Shown: positions 1 to 5,460 of the stretch, piece after piece
Numbering within the stretch: the first letter of the stretch is position 1
Layout of the letters: each line of letters opens with the position of its first letter
Origin: a virus
Direction: 5' to 3' (one strand)
Virus record (IMG/VR): IMGVR_UViG_3300034407_000446
Span: 1-23,654 of that record
DNA length: 23,654 nucleotides
Notes under the pieces: model-generated
Seen by the model: only the letters and a program-made list of their open reading frames with translations
Databases searched by the model: none
What the model was told of the DNA's origin: nothing
Program-made: the position numbers and the translations under genes

Positions 1-363
1 TACTGGAAGGGTGGTAATCTCAAGACATACTTTGAAAAGCACAGAAGACAGTTGGTATTCAGTAAGGATGGCCTGTGTCATGTTGGTGACGCTGACATCA
101 AAGGTATCGACAGCTTGAGGCGTACCTACCACAGAGAAGGCAAAGCACCTACGCTTACCACTATGGGTGGTGGTCATCGTGAGCCAAAGGTTTATGTTGA
201 GCCTATGAGTTGGCGTAAGCTGTCACCTCTTGAGTGTGAACGATTACAAACCCTGCCTGATAGATACACAGAGGGTGTGTCCAATACACAACGCTACAAA
301 GTATGTGGCAATGGCTTCACTGTGGATGTGATAGCCCATATACTGAAAGGATTATTAGAATGA
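1..363 (+). CDS. DNA cytosine-5 methyltransferase, C-terminal part (5' end outside window)
   Basis: The reading frame is open from base 1, so this is the last 120 residues of a longer gene. It has the C-terminal signature of C5 cytosine methyltransferases. APTLTT (residues 49-54) followed by glycines 56-58 is the segment just after the target-recognition domain. RKLSPLECERLQTLPD (72-87) is motif IX. GNGFTVDVIAHI (103-114) is motif X, which closes the AdoMet pocket. The catalytic PCQ motif would lie left of the window. The family transfers a methyl group from AdoMet to cytosine C5; in phages it usually acts as a solitary enzyme against host restriction or for gene control. The stop overlaps the start of the next gene (ATGA). 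The family call is secure; recognition specificity cannot be read here. Confidence 0.9.
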   Translation, partial: YWKGGNLKTYFEKHRRQLVFSKDGLCHVGDADIKGIDSLRRTYHREGKAPTLTTMGGGHREPKVYVEPMSWRKLSPLECERLQTLPDRYTEGVSNTQRYKVCGNGFTVDVIAHILKGLLE

Positions 364-545
364 CTATAGATCACATAGGTAACAGTTCACTGGCATATGA
401 CACGATCAGCAATGTACTGAGACACAAGGATAAGATCAGTCATGCACACAAACCAGAGACAGGAGCACCTGTACCACTGGAAAAGAAGGACACTGTACAA
501 CCAGCGAAGGAGGGGCTAGGCAAGCACATTGATATTACTACTTGA
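360..545 (+). CDS. Small hypothetical protein, 61 aa
   Basis: The ATG at 360 overlaps the TGA of the methyltransferase, so translation is probably coupled. The longer in-frame start at 303 lies wholly within the methyltransferase and is less likely. The protein is hydrophilic, with many His and Lys residues in the middle (HKDKISHAHK), no membrane segment and no motif I recognise. The TGA at 543-545 lies within the -35 box of a strong promoter, so this gene ends the upstream transcription segment. Function unknown. Confidence 0.6.
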   Translation: MTIDHIGNSSLAYDTISNVLRHKDKISHAHKPETGAPVPLEKKDTVQPAKEGLGKHIDITT

Positions 546-570
546 CACTATTACCAAACAATAATATATT
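542..570 (+). promoter_or_regulatory. Sigma-70-like promoter driving the small-gene/ArfA segment
   Basis: A perfect TTGACA (542-547) is followed after exactly 17 bases by TATATT (565-570), which matches TATAAT at 5 of 6 bases. The surrounding 550-600 is very AT-rich. Initiation is expected near 577, just before the ribosome-binding site (taggag) and ATG of the gene at 602. The -35 box overlaps the stop codon of the upstream gene. This layout is what host vegetative RNA polymerase recognises, so an early-transcribed unit is likely. Confidence 0.8.
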
Positions 571-601
571 AATCATATAATTAACATAGGAGATTTTTAA
601 A

Positions 602-808
602 ATGGCTACAACATCAACACTTATCGTAAGAGTAAACCGTATCACTAACGCTAGAAGCATAGTGGAAGCAGACAACAAAGCTACTGCATCAGGTGGTGAT
701 ACACGAGGTAGGTTGTATCAGGTGTACAAAGGTAGAAGTATTCCTTTCATCCATAAGGACATGGTGCAAGGTGTACGTGATGGTAGAACAGGTAGGTTTG
801 TTGCCTAG
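602..808 (+). CDS. Small hypothetical protein, 68 aa, first gene after promoter
   Basis: The ATG at 602 has a ribosome-binding site (taggag) about 10 bases upstream and lies about 30 bases after the strong promoter, so it should be among the first and most strongly expressed genes of this segment. The protein is basic (many Arg and Lys). A likely beta-strand start (STLIVRVNRI) is followed by a Gly/Arg-rich C-terminus (VRDGRTGRF). There are no membrane segments or Cys pairs. I do not recognise the family. Position and size fit the early host-takeover proteins typical of podoviruses, but that is inference. Confidence 0.7.
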   Translation: MATTSTLIVRVNRITNARSIVEADNKATASGGDTRGRLYQVYKGRSIPFIHKDMVQGVRDGRTGRFVA

Positions 809-815
809 TAATTAG

Positions 816-829
816 GTCCAACATTGGAC
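816..829. promoter_or_regulatory. Short inverted repeat in the 809-857 intergenic gap (possible operator)
   Basis: The sequence GTCCAACATTGGAC has two 6-base arms (GTCCAA / TTGGAC) around a 2-base centre, in the gap before the ArfA-like gene. The loop is too short for a terminator hairpin and no T-run follows, so a protein-binding site is the more natural reading. It may be chance. Confidence 0.25.
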
Positions 830-866
830 TTAACAATTAAATGATCTGAGTATAGGGATGGTGGTT

Positions 867-1046
867 ATGAAGATACGTAGAGTAAACCCAGTAGCAAAAG
901 CAGTAGCTCGTAATCGCCCCCGTACTCAGGTTATACCTAACAAAAAAGGTAAAGGTTCATACAACAGAAAGAAAGGACGAGAGGATGCAGTCTCAGTCAC
1001 AATATCAAAAGATGCGTATAACAAAATTAACAACACCGAAACCTAA
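867..1046 (+). CDS. arfA: ArfA-like alternative ribosome-rescue factor
   Basis: This 59-residue basic protein carries the ArfA signature NKKGKGSYNRKKG at residues 25-37. Recalled E. coli ArfA has NKKGKGSYMRKGK, and the two align without gaps for about 32 residues, starting at N7 here, with the same 19-residue distance from that Asn to the first Lys of the core. ArfA binds ribosomes stalled on mRNAs lacking a stop codon: its basic tail sits in the empty mRNA channel and it recruits RF2 to release the peptide. ATG at 867 is chosen because residue 1 then begins the conserved MKIRR; an in-frame ATG at 858 would add MVV. E. coli ArfA is longer and is controlled by a hairpin in its own mRNA; I see no such hairpin here. 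Activity is unproven. Confidence 0.75.
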   Translation: MKIRRVNPVAKAVARNRPRTQVIPNKKGKGSYNRKKGREDAVSVTISKDAYNKINNTET

Positions 1047-1119
1047 ACGTGACGATTGGAAACGCGAGAGGCGTAAGTTACGTAGAGCGAAACAACAAAC
1101 ACAACAGATTGGACAGTAA
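1012..1119 (+). CDS. Possible 35-aa basic small protein
   Basis: This short frame starts at ATG 1012 inside the 3' end of the ArfA-like gene and ends with TAA one base before the ATG at 1121. That position would couple it to the DUF932 gene. The product is very basic and polar (KPKRDDWKRERRKLRRAK), so nucleic-acid binding is conceivable. The ribosome-binding site is weak. It fills the otherwise untranslated gap 1047-1120 and competes with a longer GTG-start reading of the next gene from 1049. Confidence 0.4.
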   Translation: MRITKLTTPKPKRDDWKRERRKLRRAKQQTQQIGQ

Positions 1120-1120
1120 C

Positions 1121-1927
1121 ATGATGAACACATATGGACATGCAGAGTTTGACGTAGACTATGTAACTACAGAGAGATCAGACAAACACAAGTATGTTAT
1201 TCGCACTGACACAGATGAATGTATTGGTATGGTCAATAGTACCTACACTGGTACGTCACACCCAGATTACTTTGGTAAGATGCGTGAGCAATGGATGGAC
1301 ACGTTGCAACCAGAGAAGTATGACATCAAGACTAGGACAGCAGGTAATGGGGCATGGGCATTAGAGACTGTCACCTTCCCTGACCTCAAAGGTGTGGTTG
1401 AAACTAAGAAGCATAAGACAGAGACAGCCATGCAACTGAACTACTGGCACAGTATCAATGGCAGTACGTCTAACAACTTTGTAGGTGGGCTGATAGATTT
1501 CTTCTGTACAAATGGCATGGTAACAGGTGACTACTCTGTGTTGAAGAAAAGAAACACAAAGAACTTTGACCTGTCTACCTTTGCTGATAAGGCAGGTGGT
1601 ATGATTGCAGGGTACAGTGAGCACAATGCATGGTGTCAGAGACTGGCTGAGAAAGCAGTGACTACTAAACAGATTGAGCTTATGCTTGAATCTATAATGC
1701 CTAAACGTAAAGCTAATAAGATGTACAACTCAGCAATACAGGAGACACATGTACGTGGCTGTAACATGTGGGCTGTGTACTCAGCCATGACACAGTACGC
1801 TACACACAGTGACAGGTTTGAGTTTCGTAAGACTAACAATGACACTCAGGTACAGCGTCAGTTTAACCGCAACCTAGAGGTAGCCAAGTGGGTAGAACAC
1901 CCATCATTTTTAGAGATGGCTGCCTGA
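1121..1927 (+). CDS. DUF932 family phage/plasmid-like protein
   Basis: 268 residues from ATG 1121. The core shows the DUF932 pattern: an N-SxxN-x(n) strand region (INGSTSNNF), then FFCTNGMV with Cys129-Thr-Asn131-Gly132, followed by a helical C-terminal half. This family is common in phages and plasmids, often beside replication or recombination genes; its biochemical role is not established. An in-frame GTG at 1049 would add 24 residues, but it has no ribosome-binding site and those residues look like the out-of-frame small gene, so 1121 is preferred. The stop is followed one base later by the next ATG. Confidence 0.75.
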   Translation: MMNTYGHAEFDVDYVTTERSDKHKYVIRTDTDECIGMVNSTYTGTSHPDYFGKMREQWMDTLQPEKYDIKTRTAGNGAWALETVTFPDLKGVVETKKHKTETAMQLNYWHSINGSTSNNFVGGLIDFFCTNGMVTGDYSVLKKRNTKNFDLSTFADKAGGMIAGYSEHNAWCQRLAEKAVTTKQIELMLESIMPKRKANKMYNSAIQETHVRGCNMWAVYSAMTQYATHSDRFEFRKTNNDTQVQRQFNRNLEVAKWVEHPSFLEMAA

Positions 1928-1928
1928 T

Positions 1929-2159
1929 ATGGGCCAGCAGTGGGATCTACAAACACAGGCAGAGTTCTATGAATGGCTAGACAGATGCCCTGTACAGTAT
2001 CAACGTAGGGTGAACCTGCAAGGTGAGCCTAGCTATGTATTTTTTAACCACAGGAAAGGTAAAGTACCACCTTGCCTACATCAACAGGAAGAGGATGAAG
2101 ATGTGCAGACACTACTAGATAATGCTAGAGGTAGGAAAGGCAGAAATGCTGGACGCTAG
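1929..2159 (+). CDS. Hypothetical protein, 76 aa
   Basis: The ATG follows the DUF932 stop by one base, and the 3' end overlaps the endolysin start. The protein begins with an aromatic-rich helix (EFYEWLDRCPVQYQRR), has a probable short strand (PSYVFF), then an acidic stretch (QQEEDEDVQ) and a basic tail (RGRKGRNAGR). It contains two Cys (C20 and another near residue 49), too few for an obvious zinc site. Family not recognised; expressed within the same operon. Confidence 0.6.
   Translation: MGQQWDLQTQAEFYEWLDRCPVQYQRRVNLQGEPSYVFFNHRKGKVPPCLHQQEEDEDVQTLLDNARGRKGRNAGR
2133..2140 (+). promoter_or_regulatory. Ribosome-binding site selecting the endolysin start at 2146
   Basis: A purine-rich AGGAAAGG lies 5 bases before ATG 2146. 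The alternative in-frame ATG at 2122 has no comparable site, so 2146 is favoured. Confidence 0.55.
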
Positions 2160-2580
2160 TATACTTGCAGTGGGTGCTACGATTACGTGCCTTGCCCAGA
2201 ACATTTACTTTGAGGCACGTGATCAACCTACAGTGGGGCAGATGGCAGTAGCCTATGTCGTACTGAACAGGGTGCACCATCCTGCATGGCCTGATACAGT
2301 GTGTGATGTCATACGTGAAGGGCCAACATACAGTTGGAAGCAGGACTACCCTATCAGGAATAGATGCCAGTTCAGTTGGTACTGTGATGGTAAGCCCGAT
2401 GTACCTAAAGACCAACGTGCATGGAACAGGGCAGTGTCTGTAGCAGAGGAGGTGTACTATTCATATGGTTTAACAATCAATGTAGTGGATGGTGCTACGT
2501 TCTATCATTCAGTGGACGTTAGCCCAGCATGGAATAGAGAGTACATTACAACAATAGAAGATCATATATTTTATAGATAG
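2146..2580 (+). CDS. SleB-like cell wall hydrolase (endolysin)
   Basis: 144 residues covering the whole Hydrolase_2/SleB domain. NIYFEARDQ (19-27) holds the catalytic Glu23. GQMAVAYVVLNRV (31-43) is the second conserved helix. CQFSWYCDG (74-82) is the central motif. GATFYH (116-121) followed by P127 and W129 and the C-terminal HIFYR complete the pattern. The family cleaves peptidoglycan glycan strands; in a phage it would degrade the host wall at lysis. The N-terminus (SILAVGATITCLAQ) is moderately hydrophobic but merges with the domain, so I do not call a signal anchor. No classical holin adjoins it; small membrane proteins about 1-2 kb downstream are candidates. The gene overlaps the preceding one by 14 bases. 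Confidence 0.88.
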   Translation: MLDASILAVGATITCLAQNIYFEARDQPTVGQMAVAYVVLNRVHHPAWPDTVCDVIREGPTYSWKQDYPIRNRCQFSWYCDGKPDVPKDQRAWNRAVSVAEEVYYSYGLTINVVDGATFYHSVDVSPAWNREYITTIEDHIFYR

Positions 2581-2589
2581 GAGTAAGAC

Positions 2590-2901
2590 ATGATAGGTAG
2601 AGACACTATACTAGACAATGCTAAAGCCTTAGTTACAGGAGACAGAGACAAAGAGTATGGCAGTGCCTTTGATAACTTCAATGACATAGCTAGAGGATGG
2701 AGTGTTATATTAGACAAGCATATAACACGAGAGGATGTCATACTGTGTATGTCATGGGTTAAGATAGCACGTTTAGTAAAGACACCTAGTCACATAGATA
2801 GTTGGACAGATCTGGCTGGGTATGCAGGACTAGGTGGTGAGATAGGATCAATAGATGCATCAACTAAAATTGAAATGGCAAGAAAAGGAAATGTAACATG
2901 A
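2590..2901 (+). CDS. DUF6378-like phage protein, 103 aa
   Basis: The ATG has a good ribosome-binding site (taggag). The pattern is a helix with ALVTGDRDKEYGSAFDNF, then W-S, REDVILCMSWVKIARL, and DSWTDLAGYAGLGGEI. This resembles what I remember of DUF6378, a small all-helical phage family often found near nucleotide-metabolism or DNA genes. The GDRxKxYG and DSWxDxAGY motifs are the strongest points. The spaced acidic and His residues recall the all-alpha NTP hydrolases, but I do not see a full metal-binding set, so an enzymatic role is not claimed. The stop overlaps the next ATG (ATGA). Confidence 0.65.
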   Translation: MIGRDTILDNAKALVTGDRDKEYGSAFDNFNDIARGWSVILDKHITREDVILCMSWVKIARLVKTPSHIDSWTDLAGYAGLGGEIGSIDASTKIEMARKGNVT

Positions 2902-3374
2902 ACTTATTTTTTATAGACAAATGCCCAATCAAATCAGCACAACAACTATGTGATAAGCACGTAGTCAAGATGGTGTTGGAGACTGCACAGATGTGTAGCA
3001 CTGCTATGCATGAGTGGGGCTTTGCACGACACCTAAAGCATGTATATAAATCTGCCTACAAGAATCACCCTATGACTGTGTGGGTTAGAGACAACGAACA
3101 TAACTTTGCATGGGCTGTAAATCATGGCCTTGAGATAGGCCGAGAGTATACACGTAGGTATGGTAAGATACACAAAAGTACCGCAGTACTAGCAGAGATG
3201 GATGATGGGTGGGTTCACGATGATTATGATGCACACACTACACCACCACAGTGTATGCCAGATGAGTTCAAGTGTGACGATTATGTGGAAGCGTATCGTG
3301 CATACTACCGCAAGGATAAACGCTACATACTACACTGGACAGGCAGACCTGTACCTGATTGGATTACAGCTTGA
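2898..3374 (+). CDS. Conserved phage protein, possibly related to pyrimidine-dimer glycosylase
   Basis: 158 residues with a conserved pattern seen in many marine phages: an N-terminal FIDKCPIKSAQQLCDKHVVK (5-24), NHPMTVWVRDN, EYTRRYGKIHKS, PPQCMPDEFK, and EAYRAYY followed by a W and P-x-W near the C-terminus. The DKHVVKMVLE segment and the YGK-H motif recall the Pyr_excise group, a family of small DNA-repair glycosylases, as sometimes annotated. That link is weak and from memory. The protein is soluble and translated by overlap with the preceding gene. I am confident it is a real conserved gene, much less of its function. Confidence 0.65.
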   Translation: MNLFFIDKCPIKSAQQLCDKHVVKMVLETAQMCSTAMHEWGFARHLKHVYKSAYKNHPMTVWVRDNEHNFAWAVNHGLEIGREYTRRYGKIHKSTAVLAEMDDGWVHDDYDAHTTPPQCMPDEFKCDDYVEAYRAYYRKDKRYILHWTGRPVPDWITA

Positions 3375-3375
3375 C

Positions 3376-3432
3376 ATGGAGTGGGAAATCATATACCTAT
3401 TAGTAGGTTTGTTAGTAGCCATTATCTTTTGA
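3376..3432 (+). CDS. 18-residue single-span membrane micropeptide (candidate)
   Basis: An ATG one base after the preceding stop begins MEWEIIYLLVGLLVAIIF and then a TGA. Acidic residues lie only at the N-terminus and about 14 hydrophobic residues run to the end, a minimal transmembrane helix. The next gene starts 12 bases later with its own ribosome-binding site, so the space is exactly accounted for. It could be a regulatory micropeptide, a holin-like helper or a translated spacer. Expression is likely by coupling to the upstream stop. Confidence 0.45.
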   Translation: MEWEIIYLLVGLLVAIIF

Positions 3433-3444
3433 AAGGAGAACGAG

Positions 3445-3663
3445 ATGCCTAGATATGAAGTGTGTGTTCTGGTAGAGCTACCTCATAATGAGGAGGTAGA
3501 TGAACTAGAGTACATGGTAGATGTGTCACATAATATGGTGGAGGCATTACAATTAGATACCATACCTAAGTTAGTACACTATGCACTTGACCATGCACGT
3601 GAAGATTATCCACACTCAAAAGTGGAATTAGAATTTATAAAGGAGATACAATATGTTCACTAA
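3445..3663 (+). CDS. Hypothetical acidic protein, 72 aa
   Basis: The ATG has a strong ribosome-binding site (aaaggag). The protein starts with a probable beta strand (YEVCVLVELP), contains a long acidic helix-rich middle (EEVDELEYMVDVSHNMVEAL) and ends with another strand (KVELEFIKEIQYV). The alternating strand/helix pattern would fit a small alpha/beta fold. It overlaps the next gene by 11 bases, and that gene's ribosome-binding site lies inside it. Not a recognised family. Confidence 0.6.
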   Translation: MPRYEVCVLVELPHNEEVDELEYMVDVSHNMVEALQLDTIPKLVHYALDHAREDYPHSKVELEFIKEIQYVH

Positions 3664-3991
3664 CAAACTTAAGAATATACTATATGTGGTAATGCTAATG
3701 GTAGTGCTACCTCTCACTGCATATGCACAGAACCCTGCAGCATGTAGAGACCGGGACAAGGCTATAAAATATTTAGAGCATGTTCATAATGAGGAGTTAG
3801 TATTCAGAGGTATATCTACAAGAGGACATGTCACACTGATACACTTTAATAGTAAGACAGGTGAATGGACTGCCAGTATTATACAAACACAGAACCCTAC
3901 CTTGCTATGTGGTGTAGACAATGGTGGTACAGGTGAGATCATGGCTAATGGTGATGGTAGTACACTAAAGAAAAAGAAGAAAGTATGGTAG
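3653..3991 (+). CDS. Secreted (periplasmic) hypothetical protein with signal peptide
   Basis: 112 residues starting with a textbook Sec signal: positive residues K5 and K7, a hydrophobic core at 9-21, and an AYA cleavage motif ending at residue 25. The mature part is about 87 residues with two Cys (C31 and C86), which could form a disulfide in the periplasm. It ends in a lysine run (KKKKK). aaggag just upstream supports this start. A phage-encoded exported protein suggests action on the envelope, such as superinfection exclusion or lysis support, but no motif indicates which. It overlaps the following gene by 7 bases. Confidence 0.65.
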   Translation: MFTNKLKNILYVVMLMVVLPLTAYAQNPAACRDRDKAIKYLEHVHNEELVFRGISTRGHVTLIHFNSKTGEWTASIIQTQNPTLLCGVDNGGTGEIMANGDGSTLKKKKKVW

Positions 3992-4191
3992 ACGATAAGA
4001 TGTACAGTAATAGTATCTTTGAAATGGTATGGAATGCAGCCCATCACGATCCTGATTATGGTGAGCAACATGCATCAGTGGTTGCATCCATGCACAAGAT
4101 ACCTATAACTACGCTTATGAAAGTAGTGCGACACGCACAACGTACACCTAAGTCTGTCGAGTGGAACAGAGTGAGTGGTAACTTTACTTAA
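3985..4191 (+). CDS. Small hypothetical protein, 68 aa
   Basis: The ATG at 3985 overlaps the previous stop; an in-frame ATG at 4000 is an alternative. The protein is soluble and His-rich (AAHHDPDYGEQHASVV). Its second half is helical and basic (TTLMKVVRHAQRTPKSVEW). No known domain is visible. It lies between a secreted and a membrane protein gene in the same operon. Confidence 0.5.
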   Translation: MVDDKMYSNSIFEMVWNAAHHDPDYGEQHASVVASMHKIPITTLMKVVRHAQRTPKSVEWNRVSGNFT

Positions 4192-4206
4192 TAAAGGATA
4201 TACATT

Positions 4207-4479
4207 ATGTTAGATGACCATGAAGGAACAAGAACAATAACTAAAACCCCACTGTACACATTTGATTGGTACATAAAATGGGTAGCAAGTCTGCTACTTA
4301 TGATTGGTATGGTACTTACTGCAAACAATATCTTTCCTATCAACTTAATCTTTCATGCAATAGGCATTGCAGGTTGGTTGTGGGTAGGTATGCTATGGAA
4401 TGATAGGGCGTTGATCTTTATCAACACATTTGCTTTAGCCACACTCACTAGTAGTTTAGCTAAGATATATATCCTATAA
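4207..4479 (+). CDS. Three-helix membrane protein, 90 aa (holin candidate)
   Basis: A polar N-terminus of about 22 residues with DWYIKW is followed by three hydrophobic segments at about 24-41, 44-63 and 67-90, separated by a short NIFP turn and a WNDR loop. The PINLIFH and GWLWVGMLWNDRAL segments look conserved and I recall similar small proteins in marine bacteria and phages, without a known function. Size and three spans would fit a class I holin, and an endolysin lies upstream in the same operon. It is also directly next to the permease-like gene, so a transport partner is possible. A ribosome-binding site (aaagga) supports the start. Confidence 0.6.
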   Translation: MLDDHEGTRTITKTPLYTFDWYIKWVASLLLMIGMVLTANNIFPINLIFHAIGIAGWLWVGMLWNDRALIFINTFALATLTSSLAKIYIL

Positions 4480-4489
4480 GGAGATAAAT

Positions 4490-5449
4490 ATGGAAAGTGT
4501 AACATTATGGATGGGGATAGGATTCTTGTTAGCTGCCTACTCTGTGATAGCAAACGACTCTGTACAAACATTGGGTACTTGGATAGCATCCAATAATGAA
4601 AAGTTTAATTGGAAAACACTATGGGTATCAGCATCCTCTGTGTTACTTGCTACGTTGTGGTATGGGTGGTACATAAATGGTGGAGACATAAGTTATGGAA
4701 GATTAACTAAGATACCCTTTCAAGAAGTACAATGGTATCATGCAACAGCACCTGCTTTGCTACTGCTACTAACTAGGATAGGAGTGCCTGTCTCTACCAG
4801 TTTCCTAGTGTTATCTGCTTTTGCTAGTACGTTTGTACTAGAGAAAATGTTAATGAAATCCATGATGGGTTATGCAGTAGCAGGTGTAGCAGCCTATGCT
4901 ATCTGGTTTGCCATAACGAAGTACTTTGATGAGAGCACTCCTGTTAAGGAAGAACACAAAAGATACTGGCACATAGGACAATGGACAGCTACAGGTTTTC
5001 TGTGGTGGACATGGCTATCACATGACATAGCAAACATTGCAGTGTTCCTACCTCGCACTGTACCTGTAGATCTCATGGTAATAATTAGTACTGTATTTGT
5101 ATTAGGATTAGCATGGGTCTTCCATGAAAGAGGAGGTAGAATACAGAGTATTGTACTAGAAAAGAAACACACACGTTATGTAAGAAGTGCATGTCTTATT
5201 GACATGTTTTATTTTGTAGTGCTATGGTTCTTTAAAGAACTTAATAATATTCCAATGAGTACCACTTGGGTATTTGTAGGACTACTAACAGGAAGGGAAC
5301 TAGCTATAGCTACACTAACTAACAAAGAAAGTTTTAAGAAAGTATTTCCATTGGTAGGTAAAGACTTCTTTAAAATGATGATAGGGTTAGGTGCTAGTGT
5401 CGGCATAGTTCTTGGGATACACTATATTATAATTCCAAATGGATACTAG
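4490..5449 (+). CDS. PiT-like inorganic phosphate (anion) permease
   Basis: 319 residues with about 8-9 hydrophobic spans. It shows the duplicated PiT/Pho-4 signature. In the first half, IANDSVQTLGT (20-30) corresponds to the PiT GANDVANxxGT motif, and GVPVSTS (98-104) to its PvSTT motif. In the second half, SHDIAN (177-182) and IPMSTT (254-259) repeat the pair. PiT proteins import phosphate with Na+ or H+ using these inverted repeats. As a phage gene this would be an auxiliary metabolic gene raising phosphate uptake for DNA synthesis. At 319 residues it is shorter than usual PiT transporters, so it may be a reduced or diverged form, and the substrate is inferred. A good ribosome-binding site (aaggag) precedes the ATG. 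Confidence 0.65.
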   Translation: MESVTLWMGIGFLLAAYSVIANDSVQTLGTWIASNNEKFNWKTLWVSASSVLLATLWYGWYINGGDISYGRLTKIPFQEVQWYHATAPALLLLLTRIGVPVSTSFLVLSAFASTFVLEKMLMKSMMGYAVAGVAAYAIWFAITKYFDESTPVKEEHKRYWHIGQWTATGFLWWTWLSHDIANIAVFLPRTVPVDLMVIISTVFVLGLAWVFHERGGRIQSIVLEKKHTRYVRSACLIDMFYFVVLWFFKELNNIPMSTTWVFVGLLTGRELAIATLTNKESFKKVFPLVGKDFFKMMIGLGASVGIVLGIHYIIIPNGY

Positions 5450-5460
5450 GAGGAATAACA

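Noticed and set aside
1049-1120. GTG-start N-terminal extension of the DUF932 gene
   Set aside because: No ribosome-binding site; ATG 1121 directly follows a small frame and fits the family better.
3371-3399. TTGACA before the micropeptide as a promoter
   Set aside because: At 17 bases the -10 is TACCTA, and TATACC would need a 15-base spacer; too weak.
5428-5433. Perfect TATAAT upstream of the integrase
   Set aside because: No usable -35 at 16-18 bases and no extended -10; probably coding chance in the permease gene.
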